The notes: generated by a model not told the origin, from the letters alone. A stretch of DNA of 64,000 nucleotides from Phaeospirillum sp. (GCA_030651575.1 JAUSFB010000027.1:1-64000); one strand, 5' to 3'; counted from the stretch's first letter, positions 1 to 9,649 are shown. Translations and numbers: made by a program.

Positions 1-350
1 GCAGGCTCGGGTTCCGGAGCGGGCTCGGGCTCCGGCGCAGGCGCGGGTTCCGGAGCGGGCTCGGGCTCCGGGGCGGGCACGGGTTCCGGAGCGGGCTCGG
101 GCTCCGGGGCGGGCACGGGTTCCGGAGCGGGCTCGGGCTCCGGGGCGGGCACGGGTTCCGGGGCGGGCACGGGTTCCGGAGCGGGCTCGGGCTCCGGGGC
201 AGGCGCGGGTTCCGGCGCAGGTGCGGGTTCCGGAGCAGGCTCTGGTTCCGGAGCAGGCTCGGGTTCCGGAGCGGGCTCGGGCTCCGGCGCAGGTGCGGGC
301 GCGGGCTCCGGCGCAGGTGCGGGTTCCGGGGCAGGCGCGGGTTCCGGGGC
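1..350 (-). repeat. 36-bp tandem repeats encoding Pro-Glu-Pro-Ala/Val
   Basis: Interspersed 18-bp and 36-bp in-frame units built from gcgggctcgggctccgg and gcgggcacgggttccgg. The clearest 36-bp period lies at about 55-165. They encode PEPA/PEPV residues of the surface protein. All variation keeps the frame, so copy number can change without disrupting the gene. A rigid proline-rich stalk is the likely structural role. Confidence 0.85.
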
Positions 351-1289
351 CGGGGTTACGCTGATCCCTTCGTCGGTACCGGTGATATCCACGCCGACAG
401 TGGTCGAGGCCGTACCGCCATGGCTATCGGAAACCGTGACCGTAAAGTTATCCTGCACCATATCGCCGGCCCCCAGACTTGCCGCATCGGCATTGGGGGT
501 AAAGGTGTATTCACCGGTCGCGGTATTCAGGCTGACGCTACCGTGGGCCGTGGTTACCGTCTGGATACCATCAACGGCGGAACCGGCGCCATCGATGCTA
601 TAGGTCAAGGTATCGGCGACATCCTGGTCCGACGCGGAGATCCGGCCCGAGGTCAATCCGTCATGATCATCCGCGGTGGCGTCGAGAGTGCCGTCGATGG
701 TCGGAGCATGGTTGACCGCGACCTCCTCGACCTGAACTTGGTCAATGACCTCGGCCTCGGCCTGCTCGGCGGCGGCAGCGGCCTGAACCGGTCCGGACGC
801 TACGGCGGCGGTCGGCGGAGCTTGGTCATGGGGCTGCCCAAGGGGAAGTTCCTGGGGCTTGAATTCAGCGTCGGGCTTGGCGAGATCAGCCTGAGCCACC
901 ACATTCAACGGCGTCGCGCCGGCGGCGGCCACAGTGATGAAGGCCGCATCCTCGTTGACTGGAACCGGAATCGTGGCAAGCTCCGGCGGCGTCACCGCGC
1001 TGCTGGTCGCGGCCTCGATGGCGACGTCCAGCGCGATATTGCCGCCACCGGTAACGCCGCCCACCTCACGGGTCTGCGGATTGCTGGTCGAACCCTGCTG
1101 CACATTGGCGAGGTTGCCGAGGGCGGTGTCGCCGACATCCGTCGGACGCGCGACGTTAAGCCGGGCATCCCCCATACTCTGATTCTGAACGTTTTGCAGA
1201 ACAGTCAGGTCATCAAGAGCCTGATGCGCCCCACCATTGGAGCCGGTGGAATTGGCGTTCACATCATTCGGGGGGTTCGGATCAGCCAT
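1..1289 (-). CDS. Large VCBS/Pro-Glu-repeat surface protein, N-terminal part (leaves window at left)
   Basis: An open frame runs on the minus strand from an ATG at 1289 to the left edge with no stop, giving about 429 residues. The Shine-Dalgarno GGGAG lies about 7 nt upstream. Residues 1-190 are low-complexity, rich in Ala, Pro, Asn and Val, with no classical signal peptide, as in many type I-secreted RTX proteins. Residues about 193-308 match the VCBS/cadherin-like pattern: NHAPTIDG, then [46 protein letters not shown]. From about residue 310 the chain is a Pro-Glu-Pro-Ala/Val repeat that continues past the edge. VCBS proteins are usually very large adhesins or exported surface proteins; the C-terminal RTX or secretion signal is outside the window, so the class is known but the function is inferred. 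Confidence 0.8.
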   Translation of the reverse strand, partial: MADPNPPNDVNANSTGSNGGAHQALDDLTVLQNVQNQSMGDARLNVARPTDVGDTALGNLANVQQGSTSNPQTREVGGVTGGGNIALDVAIEAATSSAVTPPELATIPVPVNEDAAFITVAAAGATPLNVVAQADLAKPDAEFKPQELPLGQPHDQAPPTAAVASGPVQAAAAAEQAEAEVIDQVQVEEVAVNHAPTIDGTLDATADDHDGLTSGRISASDQDVADTLTYSIDGAGSAVDGIQTVTTAHGSVSLNTATGEYTFTPNADAASLGAGDMVQDNFTVTVSDSHGGTASTTVGVDITGTDEGISVTPAPEPAPAPEPAPAPEPAPAPAPEPEPAPEPEPAPEPEPAPEPAPAPEPAPAPEPEPAPEPVPAPEPVPAPEPEPAPEPVPAPEPEPAPEPVPAPEPEPAPEPAPAPEPEPAPEPEP

Positions 1290-1570
1290 TATTCAGCTCC
1301 CGGGCAAAAAAATACCCCGGCCTCAATGAGGTCCAGGGGGATGACTACACCTTTTGTAATGAATCATGACCAATGTCAAATCCATTCGCACGGATAGCTA
1401 TTCCTACGTATATGCCCGAGCCCCTGATATCCGGGTCCGATCCGATACCTTCGCGGCACATACCATCGACAGAGACCGATTTGGCAGCTTGACCACCCTC
1501 AATGCCGCCCCTGCGATTTTCATGGCGTTGTGATCCACTACTCAAGCCCCAGCCAAGGACACCCCCTTCC

Positions 1571-2323
1571 ATGTCGAATTCTCTTGCCGGAAAAGTCGCG
1601 GTCATCACCGGCGCCAGCAGCGGCATCGGCCGTTCCATCGCCGACCAATTCCTGGCCCAGGGCGCCAGGATCGCCGTATTCGCCCGCAATGCCAAAGCCC
1701 TGGCCGAAATCGCCGTCGGTAACGAAGACCGGGTTCTGGTCGTCACCGGCGACGTGACCAACGCCGCCGACCTGGAGCGTCTGGTCGCCGAAACCACCAG
1801 GAAGTTTGGTGGTGTCGACATCGTCATCCCCAATGCCGGCATCGCCAAGGTGGTGCCGTTCGCGGACAGCGACGTGGCCGCGATCAATCACCAGTTCGAT
1901 GTGAACTTCACCGGCGCGGTGCAGACCGTGCGCGGTTTCCTGCCGCATATCCGCAAGGGCGGTTCCGTGCTGTTCGTCACCACCTTCCTGACCCAGGTCG
2001 GCTTCCCCGGCCTGGCGATCTACAGCGCCAGCAAGGCGGCGTTGAAGTCGTTTTCGCAGACCCTGGCGGCCGAGTTGGCCCCCCAGGGCATCCGGGTGAA
2101 CTCGGTGGCGCCCGGCCCGATCGGCACCCCGATCTGGGGCAGCATCGGCCTGCCCGCCGACGTCTTGCAGGCGGTCGCCACCCAGGTTACCGCCCGCCTG
2201 ATGCCGGGCGCCTTTGGCGAGCCGGGCGATATCGCCGCGACCGCCGTTTTCCTGTGCTCGGATGCCGCCAAGAATATCTGGGGCCAGGAAATCGTGGTTG
2301 ATGGCGGCTACACCATCGGCTGA
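1571..2323 (+). CDS. Short-chain dehydrogenase/reductase (SDR) family oxidoreductase
   Basis: A classical SDR of 250 residues. The N-terminal cofactor motif is TGASSGIGR, followed by the D-V motif (GDVTNAADL), PNAGIAK in place of NNAG, and the active-site YSASK. The C-terminal end VDGGYTIG is typical of the family. The ATG at 1571 is preferred over the upstream in-frame ATG at 1502, because the family starts a few residues before the glycine motif and the extra stretch is non-homologous in character. The catalytic Ser, normally 13 residues before the Tyr, is Thr here (VTTFLTQVGF...Y). Arg39 after the second strand suggests NADP(H) preference, by inference. Substrate unknown; the gene stands alone and is followed by a GC-rich hairpin. 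Confidence 0.88.
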   Translation: MSNSLAGKVAVITGASSGIGRSIADQFLAQGARIAVFARNAKALAEIAVGNEDRVLVVTGDVTNAADLERLVAETTRKFGGVDIVIPNAGIAKVVPFADSDVAAINHQFDVNFTGAVQTVRGFLPHIRKGGSVLFVTTFLTQVGFPGLAIYSASKAALKSFSQTLAAELAPQGIRVNSVAPGPIGTPIWGSIGLPADVLQAVATQVTARLMPGAFGEPGDIAATAVFLCSDAAKNIWGQEIVVDGGYTIG

Positions 2324-2334
2324 TCCAGTGCCGC

Positions 2335-2361
2335 GTCCCGGTGGGCAGGCCTCACCGGGAC
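2335..2361 (+). terminator. GC-rich hairpin after the SDR gene
   Basis: GTCCCGGTG (2335-2343) pairs perfectly with CACCGGGAC (2353-2361) across a 9-nt loop, 11 nt after the SDR stop. There is no T-run, so it may slow or stabilise the transcript rather than terminate it fully. Confidence 0.5.
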
Positions 2362-2469
2362 GATGGGCGCATGGAAACATTGCACAAGGAAGAAGTGTGG
2401 CAAGTATTGCTTAGGGGACAAGCCCCACGTATCGTGATGCATCGTGATGTCATGAGTTGGGGTGCCGAC

Positions 2470-3582
2470 ATGAGCGGTCATCCATTCGTTCGGGCAGCCC
2501 TCGCGGCAACCGTATTTTGGGCCATGGCCCCGGAGGCGCGCGCCCTCGACCCCGGTTACGCCGCAACTTACGCCTACGACACGACCGGGGCGGGACTTGA
2601 CCTGGGCGTCCAGCCGCTGGGCTATCCGTCCGGGATGTTCAGTTCGATCATGGCCCGCGACCAGACCCTGCGGCATGCTCTGGAGCGGCTTGGCCTCGGC
2701 CTGCGCCTACACCCCTATCTGAAGGGGTTCGACATGATCGATCTGGTGGACGGCGCCCGGCTGGAAGGCGCCCTGCTCGGCGACATGCCGACGATCCTGA
2801 CGGCGGTCGCCAACGAGGTGGCCATCATCGGCATGGTCAAGCAGACATTCTCCTCGGTTGTCGCCCGCGAGTTCGGGCAGATCGGGGAGTTGAAGGGCAA
2901 GCGGATAGGAAACGCCGCGGGCTCGTCGGCGCATCACGCCCTGCTGCGGGGGCTGCGCTCGGCCGGCCTGTCGGAAATGGACGTCACCCTGGTGGCCGTG
3001 GACGTCGGAGACATGCCCGCCGCGCTGGCCGCCGGGACCATCGACGCCTTCGCCGCCTGGGAACCGGCCCCCAGCATCGCCCTACGGGGCGGCAGCCAGT
3101 TCAAGGTGATCTACCGCGGCGTCAGCACCGATTATTTCGTTCTGGCGCGTTCCTTCCTCCTGCGCCATCCCGAGGCCGCCCGCGAGGTGATCGCATCGTT
3201 CGTCCGGGCGCTGAATTGGATGGGATCATCCCGTGAGGCCCTTTTGCAGTCCTGCGAATGGGCCATGGCCGATGGGACGGCCTTCATCGGAAAGCCCCAG
3301 AACACCACGGCCGAGCAGGCCGCCGCCATCGTCCGGCGGGAAATTCTGGAGGTGGCCTCGGCCCCGGTGATCCCCAGGCGCGGCGCCGGTGGCCAGGAGA
3401 TGCTGGAAAGCGAGTTCCTGTTCCTCAGGGAACTGGGCAAGATCCCGGCCGATACGCAGTGGAGCCGGGTGGCGGCAAGCTTCTCCCGCGATCTGCTGCT
3501 GGAGGTTCTCGAAAAGCCCGGCCGCTATCGGCTGGCGGGCTTCGACTACTCCCCCACCGTTTCCAGCGCCGCGCCACGATGA
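2470..3582 (+). CDS. Periplasmic substrate-binding protein, SsuA/NMT1-like, coupled to a sensor kinase
   Basis: 370 residues. The ATG at 2470 (MSGHPFVRAALAATVFW...ARALD) gives a clean signal peptide with an ARA cleavage site; the in-frame ATG at 2341 would bury it. The mature protein has the layout of nitrate/sulfonate/taurine-type binding proteins: a first lobe around ALLGDMPTILTAVANEVAIIGM, the conserved ELKGKRIGNAAGSSAHHAL segment, and AALAAGTIDAFAAWEPAPSIAL in the second lobe. No permease or ATPase is nearby. Its stop overlaps the ATG of the downstream histidine kinase (ATGA at 3579-3582), so the two are translated together. This suggests it delivers a ligand signal to the kinase rather than feeding a transporter; the ligand is unknown. 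Confidence 0.82.
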   Translation: MSGHPFVRAALAATVFWAMAPEARALDPGYAATYAYDTTGAGLDLGVQPLGYPSGMFSSIMARDQTLRHALERLGLGLRLHPYLKGFDMIDLVDGARLEGALLGDMPTILTAVANEVAIIGMVKQTFSSVVAREFGQIGELKGKRIGNAAGSSAHHALLRGLRSAGLSEMDVTLVAVDVGDMPAALAAGTIDAFAAWEPAPSIALRGGSQFKVIYRGVSTDYFVLARSFLLRHPEAAREVIASFVRALNWMGSSREALLQSCEWAMADGTAFIGKPQNTTAEQAAAIVRREILEVASAPVIPRRGAGGQEMLESEFLFLRELGKIPADTQWSRVAASFSRDLLLEVLEKPGRYRLAGFDYSPTVSSAAPR

Positions 3583-6500
3583 TGGGCAATATCGGGAAGC
3601 AAACCGGGGGATTTGCTTTTGGCGGAATATGGACCCGCATGGCCCTGTCGTTCGGCCTGCTGTTCAGCGCCGCCCTTCTCCTTCTGGAGTGGGTGCAGCT
3701 GTTCGGCCTGCCGCTGATCGGCTTTCCCGGCGCCATCGAGGAGCGCCGCCAGAACACGGTCCAGATGCTGAACCGGCTCGCCGACTTCAAGAAAGACCAG
3801 CTGACGCGCTGGCTGTCGGAACGGCGGGCCAACACCAGACTGATGTCCGCCAACCAGCAGGTGGCGGCGGCCCTGCGCGAAGCAAAGACGGCTCTGGCCG
3901 CCATTCCGGCGGATCGCTCGGCGGAAGCGGTGGCGAAGACCCTGACGGCGATGCCGTCGATCCTGGCGGCGCAACGCTATATGGAGGAAATCCGGACCGG
4001 CTATCAGGTGTTCTCCTCGATTCAGCTTCTCGACGCAAAATCCGGGCGGGTGCTGGTGTCGACGCCCAGCGGCCTGTCGGTCGGCGCCGACCTGTCACGG
4101 CTGCCCCTGCTGGAACGGGCCAGGGAGGTCGGACAGAGGGAAGTGATCGTTCACCAGGGGGGCGCGGTTCCCATCCTGTCCATCGTGCGCCAGATCACCG
4201 AACCGACCCCGGACGGCGGCGCCAGCCTCCTCGGCCTGATGATCTTTCAGTTCGATCTGAACCAGATCATCACCTCGTCGGCTTCCGATGACGCCCAGAG
4301 TCTGGGGCGGACCGGCAAGGTGCTGGTGGTCGGAGCCGATGGAACCGCGCTGGCCCGCTCGCCCGACGCCGTCAGGGAGGCCGGAGCGGCGATCCCGCCG
4401 GATTCCCGCCTGCCCATCGGTGGCAACGAAGGCGTCGCCTCCTCGACCGGCGCCGCCGGCCAACCGGTCATGGCGGCGTACCGCTATATCCACATCGCGC
4501 CCGACATGGGCTGGGGACTGGTCGTCTCCCAGGACGAGGCCGAATTCCTGGCTCCAGTCAACCGGGCGGCCCTGCGCTGGTTCGGCTTTAGCGGGTTGGT
4601 GCTGGGCGCGGTTCTGCTGCTGACCGGAGTGGTCGCCAGACGCCTGACCCTTCCCATCCGGTCACTCAGCGACGCGGCGCAACGGGTCCACGGCGGCGAT
4701 TTCAACGCCCGCGCCCAACCCGTCGCCCCCGGCGAACTGGGGGTGCTGGTCGGAATCTTCAACCAGATGGTCGAACGGGTGGGCAAGGCCCACCACTCGC
4801 TCGAACGGCTGGTCGAGGACCGGACCCGGAATCTGACCGGAGAGATCGCCAGTCGGGTCGAAGCCGAAACACGGGCGCTGCGGCTACTGACAGAGAAGGA
4901 AGCCCTGCTCAGCAACAGCATGGTCGGCATCTACATGACGGAAAGGCGGGTCTTCACCGTCTGTAACCGCCATCTGGAGGTCATGCTGGGGTATGAGCCG
5001 GGGGAAATGATCGGCCAGCGAGCCGACATCGCCTATCCGACCGAGGAATTATGCCGGGAGCATAGCCAAAGCCTCTATCAGAGCCTGCTCCGAAAAGGCC
5101 GCGCCGAATGCGACCTTCTCCTGCGGCGCAAGGACGGCTCGACCTTCTGGGCCTATATCTCCGGCCACCCCATGGACCCCGGCGATCCAAAGGGCGTCTC
5201 CATCTGGATGATGATCGATATCAGCGCCCGCAAGGCGGCCGAGGACGCCTTGGCGCAAAGCGAGGAACGCTATAAGGAAATCGTCGAGGGCACCAATGCG
5301 GTGGTGACCGCCGTCGATGCCGAAGGGCGCTTCCTGTTCGTCAACGAGGCGGCGGCCCGGATCTTTGGCCTGACCTCGGAACAATGCGCCGGCCGGCTGG
5401 CCTTCGACTTCGTTCATCCCGACGACCGCCTGGGTACGATCGAGGCGTTCCGCCGCTGGGTCGCCGAGGGCAGGGCCAATATCGAACACGAAAACCGTCA
5501 GATCAGTGTCGATGGCAAGGTCAGCCACCTGCTGTGGACCATCCGCACCCATTTCGGCCCCGATGGCGCGCCGCTGCGCTTCACCTCCATCGCGCGGGAC
5601 ACGACCGAGCTGCGCAAGGCGCAGACCACGCTGCGGCTGACCCAGTATTCCGTGGACAATGCCGGCGAGGCGGTGTGCTGGATGACGGCGGACCTCGCCA
5701 TTCTTTACGCCAACAAGGCCGCCGGCCTGCTGAGTGGCGTCAGCCTGTCGCATGAAGACGGCAGCCCTCTGGCGGGTCTGATCGGCAACGAGCCCGCGCA
5801 ACAGTGGCGCGACGTCTTCACCGCGCTGGCGCCGGGTGAAACGACCACCTTCGAAGCCCGGATCACCCCCGCCCACGGCAAGGCCGTCGAGGTCGAGGTG
5901 ACGGCCAGCAAGGTCACCTTCGACGGCTACGAGCGTAATTGCGTCTTCTTCCGCGATATCCGCGTCCGCAAGGAGACGGAGGAGCGGCTGATCCGGACCA
6001 ATACGGAACTGGAGCAGTTCGCCTTCATCGCCTCGCACGATCTCCGCGAGCCCCTGCGGATGGTCAAGCTTTACGTCGCCCTGCTGGAACGGCGAATGGA
6101 ACGCCACCTGGACACCGACACGCGGGAATTCATGGGGTTCGTCGTGGACAGCGCCAGTCGGATGGACAGCCTGATCAACGACCTGTTGGAATACTCCCGC
6201 ACCGGCCGCAACGTCACCCCGCCGGGACCGGTCGATCTTCAGGCCGCCTTTGCCTCGGTCATGACCTATCTGCGCGGCCCGCTGGAGGAATGTGGCGGCG
6301 CAATCGAGCTTGAAAGCCGCCTTCCGACCGTCACCGGCGACGAAGGCGAAATGGTTCGCCTGTTCCAGAACCTGATCGGCAACGCCATCAAATACAGGTC
6401 GCCCCAGCAGGCGTTGCGGATTGTCGTCGCCGCCGATTCAGCCGATGGCTACTGGCGCGTTTCCATCTCCGATAACGGCATCGGAATTTCGCCCGAATAC

Positions 6501-6698
6501 CGGGAAAAAATCTTTCGCGTGTTCCAGCGCCTGCACGCCCCCGGAGCCCATGGCGGCGGAACCGGTATCGGGCTGGCGATCTGCAAGAAGATCATCGAAC
6601 ATCGCGGCGGCAATATCCGGGTGGAGTCGGAACCGGGAAGGGGCGCGACCTTCATCTTCACCCTGCCCATGGCGGTTCCCGCCGATCAGCTGGTATAG
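3579..6698 (+). CDS. Membrane PAS sensor histidine kinase
   Basis: 1039 residues, starting at the ATG that overlaps the upstream stop. Layout: TM1 at about 18-48; a periplasmic Cache-like sensor at about 50-333; TM2 at about 334-354 ([16 protein letters not shown]); HAMP at about 355-410; three PAS modules at about 440-800; HisKA with the phospho-acceptor His820 in [10 protein letters not shown]; HATPase_c with the N box [15 protein letters not shown] and [12 protein letters not shown]. The [10 protein letters not shown] type of HisKA is common in phytochrome-like kinases. There is no receiver domain and no response regulator beside it, so the partner must be elsewhere. Its 3' end overlaps the convergent chemoreceptor gene by 13 nt. 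Coupling to the binding protein suggests a joint periplasmic sensing unit. Confidence 0.9.
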   Translation: MMGNIGKQTGGFAFGGIWTRMALSFGLLFSAALLLLEWVQLFGLPLIGFPGAIEERRQNTVQMLNRLADFKKDQLTRWLSERRANTRLMSANQQVAAALREAKTALAAIPADRSAEAVAKTLTAMPSILAAQRYMEEIRTGYQVFSSIQLLDAKSGRVLVSTPSGLSVGADLSRLPLLERAREVGQREVIVHQGGAVPILSIVRQITEPTPDGGASLLGLMIFQFDLNQIITSSASDDAQSLGRTGKVLVVGADGTALARSPDAVREAGAAIPPDSRLPIGGNEGVASSTGAAGQPVMAAYRYIHIAPDMGWGLVVSQDEAEFLAPVNRAALRWFGFSGLVLGAVLLLTGVVARRLTLPIRSLSDAAQRVHGGDFNARAQPVAPGELGVLVGIFNQMVERVGKAHHSLERLVEDRTRNLTGEIASRVEAETRALRLLTEKEALLSNSMVGIYMTERRVFTVCNRHLEVMLGYEPGEMIGQRADIAYPTEELCREHSQSLYQSLLRKGRAECDLLLRRKDGSTFWAYISGHPMDPGDPKGVSIWMMIDISARKAAEDALAQSEERYKEIVEGTNAVVTAVDAEGRFLFVNEAAARIFGLTSEQCAGRLAFDFVHPDDRLGTIEAFRRWVAEGRANIEHENRQISVDGKVSHLLWTIRTHFGPDGAPLRFTSIARDTTELRKAQTTLRLTQYSVDNAGEAVCWMTADLAILYANKAAGLLSGVSLSHEDGSPLAGLIGNEPAQQWRDVFTALAPGETTTFEARITPAHGKAVEVEVTASKVTFDGYERNCVFFRDIRVRKETEERLIRTNTELEQFAFIASHDLREPLRMVKLYVALLERRMERHLDTDTREFMGFVVDSASRMDSLINDLLEYSRTGRNVTPPGPVDLQAAFASVMTYLRGPLEECGGAIELESRLPTVTGDEGEMVRLFQNLIGNAIKYRSPQQALRIVVAADSADGYWRVSISDNGIGISPEYREKIFRVFQRLHAPGAHGGGTGIGLAICKKIIEHRGGNIRVESEPGRGATFIFTLPMAVPADQLV

Positions 6699-8485
6699 AT
6701 CCCCACACAGATCACCACATCATCGACCAGCTTGCTGAAGCTGGATTTGTGCTCCAGCAGCTTGGTGGCGGGGTTGGCCCAGACATAATCGACCCAGCCC
6801 GATCCCTTTTCGCGGGCGACGGTCAGCATTTCCTTGGAGAACAACTTGCCGTTGGCGTCCTTGAGACAGCTGCCGTCGGCGCCGATCAGGCCTGGGTTCC
6901 GGCCATGGCCGATCACCCGTCCGGCCAGATCCTGAACGATGACGTACAGGTCCTTCTGGTTGAACGAGCCGTTCTTGTCGGTGATGGCCGACAACAAAGG
7001 CTCGCGGCCCTGGGCGCGATAGAACTTTTCCGCCAACCCGACCATGGCCACGGCCTCGTCCGCCGTGCCCCGGTCAGAGGCGCTGTAGGCGGTCTGGTCG
7101 GTCTTGTAGCCCAGCCGGATTGCCCCCCAGTGACGGCCTTTGCAGAACACCGGGGCCGAGATGTCCATCATGACCACGCTGTCGCCACCGCCCATATCGC
7201 GGCGATAGACCTGAGGCCACAGCTTTTCCAGATTCCGCGCCGCCGTTATTCCAACCTTGTCGGTGAACATCCGGCGATTGCGCGCATGGGCGGCGTTCCA
7301 GTCCAGGTCGCTTCCCTGGGGCTGTGAGAACTTGGTGTTATGAGTCGGCACATAGCCGTTGCGATCGGTCAGGACGCAAAACACCACGCGGTCGTGAAAG
7401 CCCAGCGCCTTGTCCAAGACGGACTGCACGGCCTGATCGGTGAAGTTGGTGAAGCGGGCCATCTGCTGGGGCGGATTGGAGCCGGCGATCTCGCGGTAAT
7501 CCTCGTCGAACAGGTCGGCCTGGGAAATGACTCCCCGATCGAGCGCCTCGTCGAAGATCGTCCCGACCAGTTCCGCCAGACGCACCACCTCCAACGCGAA
7601 CGGGGTGTCGCCGGTCTGGCAGCCCGAATCGAAGGTGACGGCGATCAGCCGCTCCCCCGACAGACGCATGGTGTCGAGGAGCCCGCGCGCGGTGTCGAGA
7701 TGCCCGGCGGAAGCCGCGATGCCGGTATTGGCCTTTTGAACGGCGCCCAACAGGCTGGCGCCATCCTCGTTGATGGCTTCGGCCTCGGTGGACACGGTCC
7801 GCAGATCGGTGGCGATGTGCTCGACCAGACCGCGAATGTCATCCACATGGGCGCCGATGGTGGCGGTGCTGGCATTGACGATGCGGGCACGGGCGGCGCT
7901 GGCCTCGTTATCCGTGGCCAAGGTGGTCGCCACCGCCTGCAACGTGTCCAGGGTCCGACGGATCTCGGCGGTGCTGGTGGCGGTCTGACGGGCCAGTTCC
8001 TTGACCTCGCTGGCCACCACGGCGAAGCCGCGCCCGGATTCTCCGGCACGGACCGCCTCGATGGTGGCGTTGAGCGCCAGCATATTGGTCGAACGGGCGA
8101 TGGCCTCGATGGAGGCGGCCACCCGGCCGACCTGCTGAAGCGCCGACTGCAAGGTGGTGATCCGCTCCATGCCGGCCACGACCATGTTGGTCAGCATGGT
8201 GATGTCGTCAAGCGAGCGGGCGATCTCGGCCTTGGACGCCCCCATGGCGGTCACCGCCTCCTCGGACAGGGCGTGACTGCGGCTGGCGGTGACGACGATA
8301 TTGCTGGTCTCCGCCCCCAGGGCGGTCATGCGCTGTTCGATGGTGCCCATCAGCGCCGACTGATGTCCCACATGCTTGGCCACGTCCTCGACCTTGCCGA
8401 TGACCTCGACCACCTGGATGCCAAGACCACCCGCCTCATTGGCGAAACGCTGAAGTGCCTCTTCTTGTTCCTGTCCGGCCGTCAT
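6686..8485 (-). CDS. Soluble methyl-accepting chemotaxis protein with C-terminal Cache-type sensor
   Basis: 599 residues from the ATG at 8485, with AGGTG 6 nt upstream. No hydrophobic segment is visible, so it should be cytosolic. The signalling domain comes first (about 20-260), with the conserved hairpin [16 protein letters not shown] and [17 protein letters not shown]. Residues from about 300 on are sensory: a segment with [36 protein letters not shown], followed by a single-Cache-like module ending [12 protein letters not shown] and [10 protein letters not shown]. The order is the reverse of a classical transmembrane receptor; such reversed receptors are known in alphaproteobacteria. The ligand cannot be read from sequence. 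Transcribed from the strong promoter at 8575-8602. Confidence 0.9.
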   Translation of the reverse strand: MTAGQEQEEALQRFANEAGGLGIQVVEVIGKVEDVAKHVGHQSALMGTIEQRMTALGAETSNIVVTASRSHALSEEAVTAMGASKAEIARSLDDITMLTNMVVAGMERITTLQSALQQVGRVAASIEAIARSTNMLALNATIEAVRAGESGRGFAVVASEVKELARQTATSTAEIRRTLDTLQAVATTLATDNEASAARARIVNASTATIGAHVDDIRGLVEHIATDLRTVSTEAEAINEDGASLLGAVQKANTGIAASAGHLDTARGLLDTMRLSGERLIAVTFDSGCQTGDTPFALEVVRLAELVGTIFDEALDRGVISQADLFDEDYREIAGSNPPQQMARFTNFTDQAVQSVLDKALGFHDRVVFCVLTDRNGYVPTHNTKFSQPQGSDLDWNAAHARNRRMFTDKVGITAARNLEKLWPQVYRRDMGGGDSVVMMDISAPVFCKGRHWGAIRLGYKTDQTAYSASDRGTADEAVAMVGLAEKFYRAQGREPLLSAITDKNGSFNQKDLYVIVQDLAGRVIGHGRNPGLIGADGSCLKDANGKLFSKEMLTVAREKGSGWVDYVWANPATKLLEHKSSFSKLVDDVVICVGIYTS

Positions 8486-8574
8486 GCATCACCTGTCGGG
8501 ACAAATTGCGCCGAAGTCGCCAGCCTGAACCGCCGCAACCGGCATCATGGAATCTAAAATGATAATTCGGTACG

Positions 8575-8602
8575 ATAATACCTATTTTGAATCCGCTGTC
8601 AA
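8575..8602 (-). promoter_or_regulatory. Sigma-70-type promoter for the chemoreceptor
   Basis: On the minus strand, TTGACA (8602-8597), a 16-nt spacer, then TATTAT (8580-8575). The start would fall near 8568, giving a leader of about 80 nt before the ATG at 8485. This is the best sigma-70 match noticed in the window. Confidence 0.7.
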
Positions 8603-8661
8603 TATTACTCAAGCGGCCGATCAACCTGGAATGGCCTGACCGATCCCCATATTAGATTGAC

Positions 8662-8734
8662 TATAATTTTGATTATTTACTTCGGCCGAACGGAACTGTT
8701 CTTGCCTGAAATGGCGGACCAGACCGCCTTTTTT
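8662..8734 (+). ncRNA. Candidate small RNA (promoter -10 plus intrinsic terminator)
   Basis: A perfect TATAAT lies at 8662-8667 on the plus strand, in an AT-rich patch with only a weak -35. At 8713-8734 there is a textbook intrinsic terminator: GGCGG, loop ACCAGA, CCGCC, then six T. No plus-strand gene ends here: both flanking genes are on the minus strand. The predicted transcript, from about 8674 to 8734, is about 60 nt and includes the palindrome TTCGGCCGAA at 8681-8690. No good ORF lies in it. Alternatively the hairpin serves the minus-strand phosphatase gene, but on that strand the U-tract is missing. Confidence 0.4.
8713..8734 (+). terminator. Intrinsic terminator with T6 tail, plus strand
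   Basis: Stem GGCGG/CCGCC (8713-8717 with 8724-8728), 6-nt loop, then T at 8729-8734. The orientation favours plus-strand transcription. Confidence 0.65.
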
Positions 8735-8752
8735 CCACCTCGCCGGGCCGGA

Positions 8753-9232
8753 TCAGCCGGCCAGCATGGTGGCGCGGATATGCTCCAGCAGGCCGGCGGA
8801 ACCGGCCTCGATCATGTCGAGAACGCGTTCAAAGCCATCGCCGGCACCGTAATAGGGATCGGGAACGTCAAGGATGTTCAGCTGTGGCGCGAAAGACAGG
8901 AACAGGGCCAAGGCCTGACGCCGCTCTGGCGGGCACTGCCCCGACAACAGACCGAAATGTCCGCGATCCATGGCGAGAATCAGGTCGAATCCGGTGAAGT
9001 CGGCCTTGACCACCTGACGGGCGCGCAAATCCTTCAGTTCGAATCCGCGCAGCCGGGCCGTCTCGGTCGAGCGACGATCCGGCGGCTCGCCCACATGGTA
9101 GGCGTGGGTTCCGGCGGAATCGACGCCGATAACTCCGGCCAATCCCGCACGCTCGACCATGGCGCGAAACACGCCGTGGGCGGTGGGTGAGCGGCAGATA
9201 TTGCCTGTACAGACGAACAGAACCTTGACCAT
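8753..9232 (-). CDS. Low-molecular-weight protein-tyrosine phosphatase
   Basis: 159 residues, the usual length of the family. The P-loop is at the N-terminus (VCTGNICRS, nucleophile Cys8, Arg14). The general acid loop DPYYG lies in the second half. These enzymes remove phosphate from tyrosine residues, often on kinases that control polysaccharide export, or from low-molecular-weight aryl phosphates; no polysaccharide gene is adjacent, so the substrate is open. It lies 54 nt downstream of a small gene on the same strand and may share its transcript. Confidence 0.93.
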   Translation of the reverse strand: MVKVLFVCTGNICRSPTAHGVFRAMVERAGLAGVIGVDSAGTHAYHVGEPPDRRSTETARLRGFELKDLRARQVVKADFTGFDLILAMDRGHFGLLSGQCPPERRQALALFLSFAPQLNILDVPDPYYGAGDGFERVLDMIEAGSAGLLEHIRATMLAG

Positions 9233-9286
9233 GGCGGGAACCCTCCGGAACGGAGGATTAGGACGTGCCGTTCAATCCCGCAAGCC

Positions 9287-9499
9287 CTATTCTCCCGCCG
9301 ACTTCCGTTCCAGACTGCCGAGCGAACGATGCATGGCGACGAAGTCGAATCCCCGCCCGGCGCCGTCGCCCTTGGCGATGCGGGAAATTCCCAGGACTCG
9401 GGCCGCCCTTGTCAACCAGCCGGCGGACATCCCGCCGCCGCCATGCGGCGGAAGCGACACGGGGCCGCATTGGGCCTCGCTCTGCGTTACCTTGGACAT
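9287..9499 (-). CDS. Small protein of unknown function
   Basis: 70 residues from the ATG at 9499, with a good AGGGAG about 8 nt upstream. The sequence has a short Gly patch (PPHGGGG), a possible amphipathic segment (GWLTRAARVLGISRIAK) and a basic end. No family recognised. The ribosome-binding site and same-strand position before the phosphatase gene argue that it is translated. Confidence 0.5.
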   Translation of the reverse strand: MSKVTQSEAQCGPVSLPPHGGGGMSAGWLTRAARVLGISRIAKGDGAGRGFDFVAMHRSLGSLERKSAGE

Positions 9500-9612
9500 T
9501 TGAACATCTCCCTAAGCGGTCCCATGGGGACTCTCTTTGTTGGCACCATCCTTCACTGAATCGGCGTCGCCGGAAAGACACCAAATGTGACATTTATCTG
9601 TTACATGACTTT

Positions 9613-9621
9613 TGCTATACT
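9613..9621 (+). promoter_or_regulatory. Extended -10 promoter upstream of the kup pair
   Basis: TGC directly followed by TATACT (-10 at 9616-9621) forms an extended -10 element; the -35 region is poor. The start would be near 9628, ahead of a small ORF with a Shine-Dalgarno and of the kup genes. The rest of 9500-9860 shows no other clear element. Confidence 0.45.
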
Positions 9622-9649
9622 TACTGGCCGCCCGTACAAGGGGAAAATC

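Noticed and set aside
1-350. Tandem repeats as a CRISPR array
   Set aside because: No unique spacers; units are contiguous, in frame and encode Pro/Glu residues.
7340-8557. Long plus-strand ORF opposite the chemoreceptor gene
   Set aside because: It is the GC-bias shadow of the real gene: Gly/His/Gln-rich, no family similarity, and it crosses the chemoreceptor promoter region.
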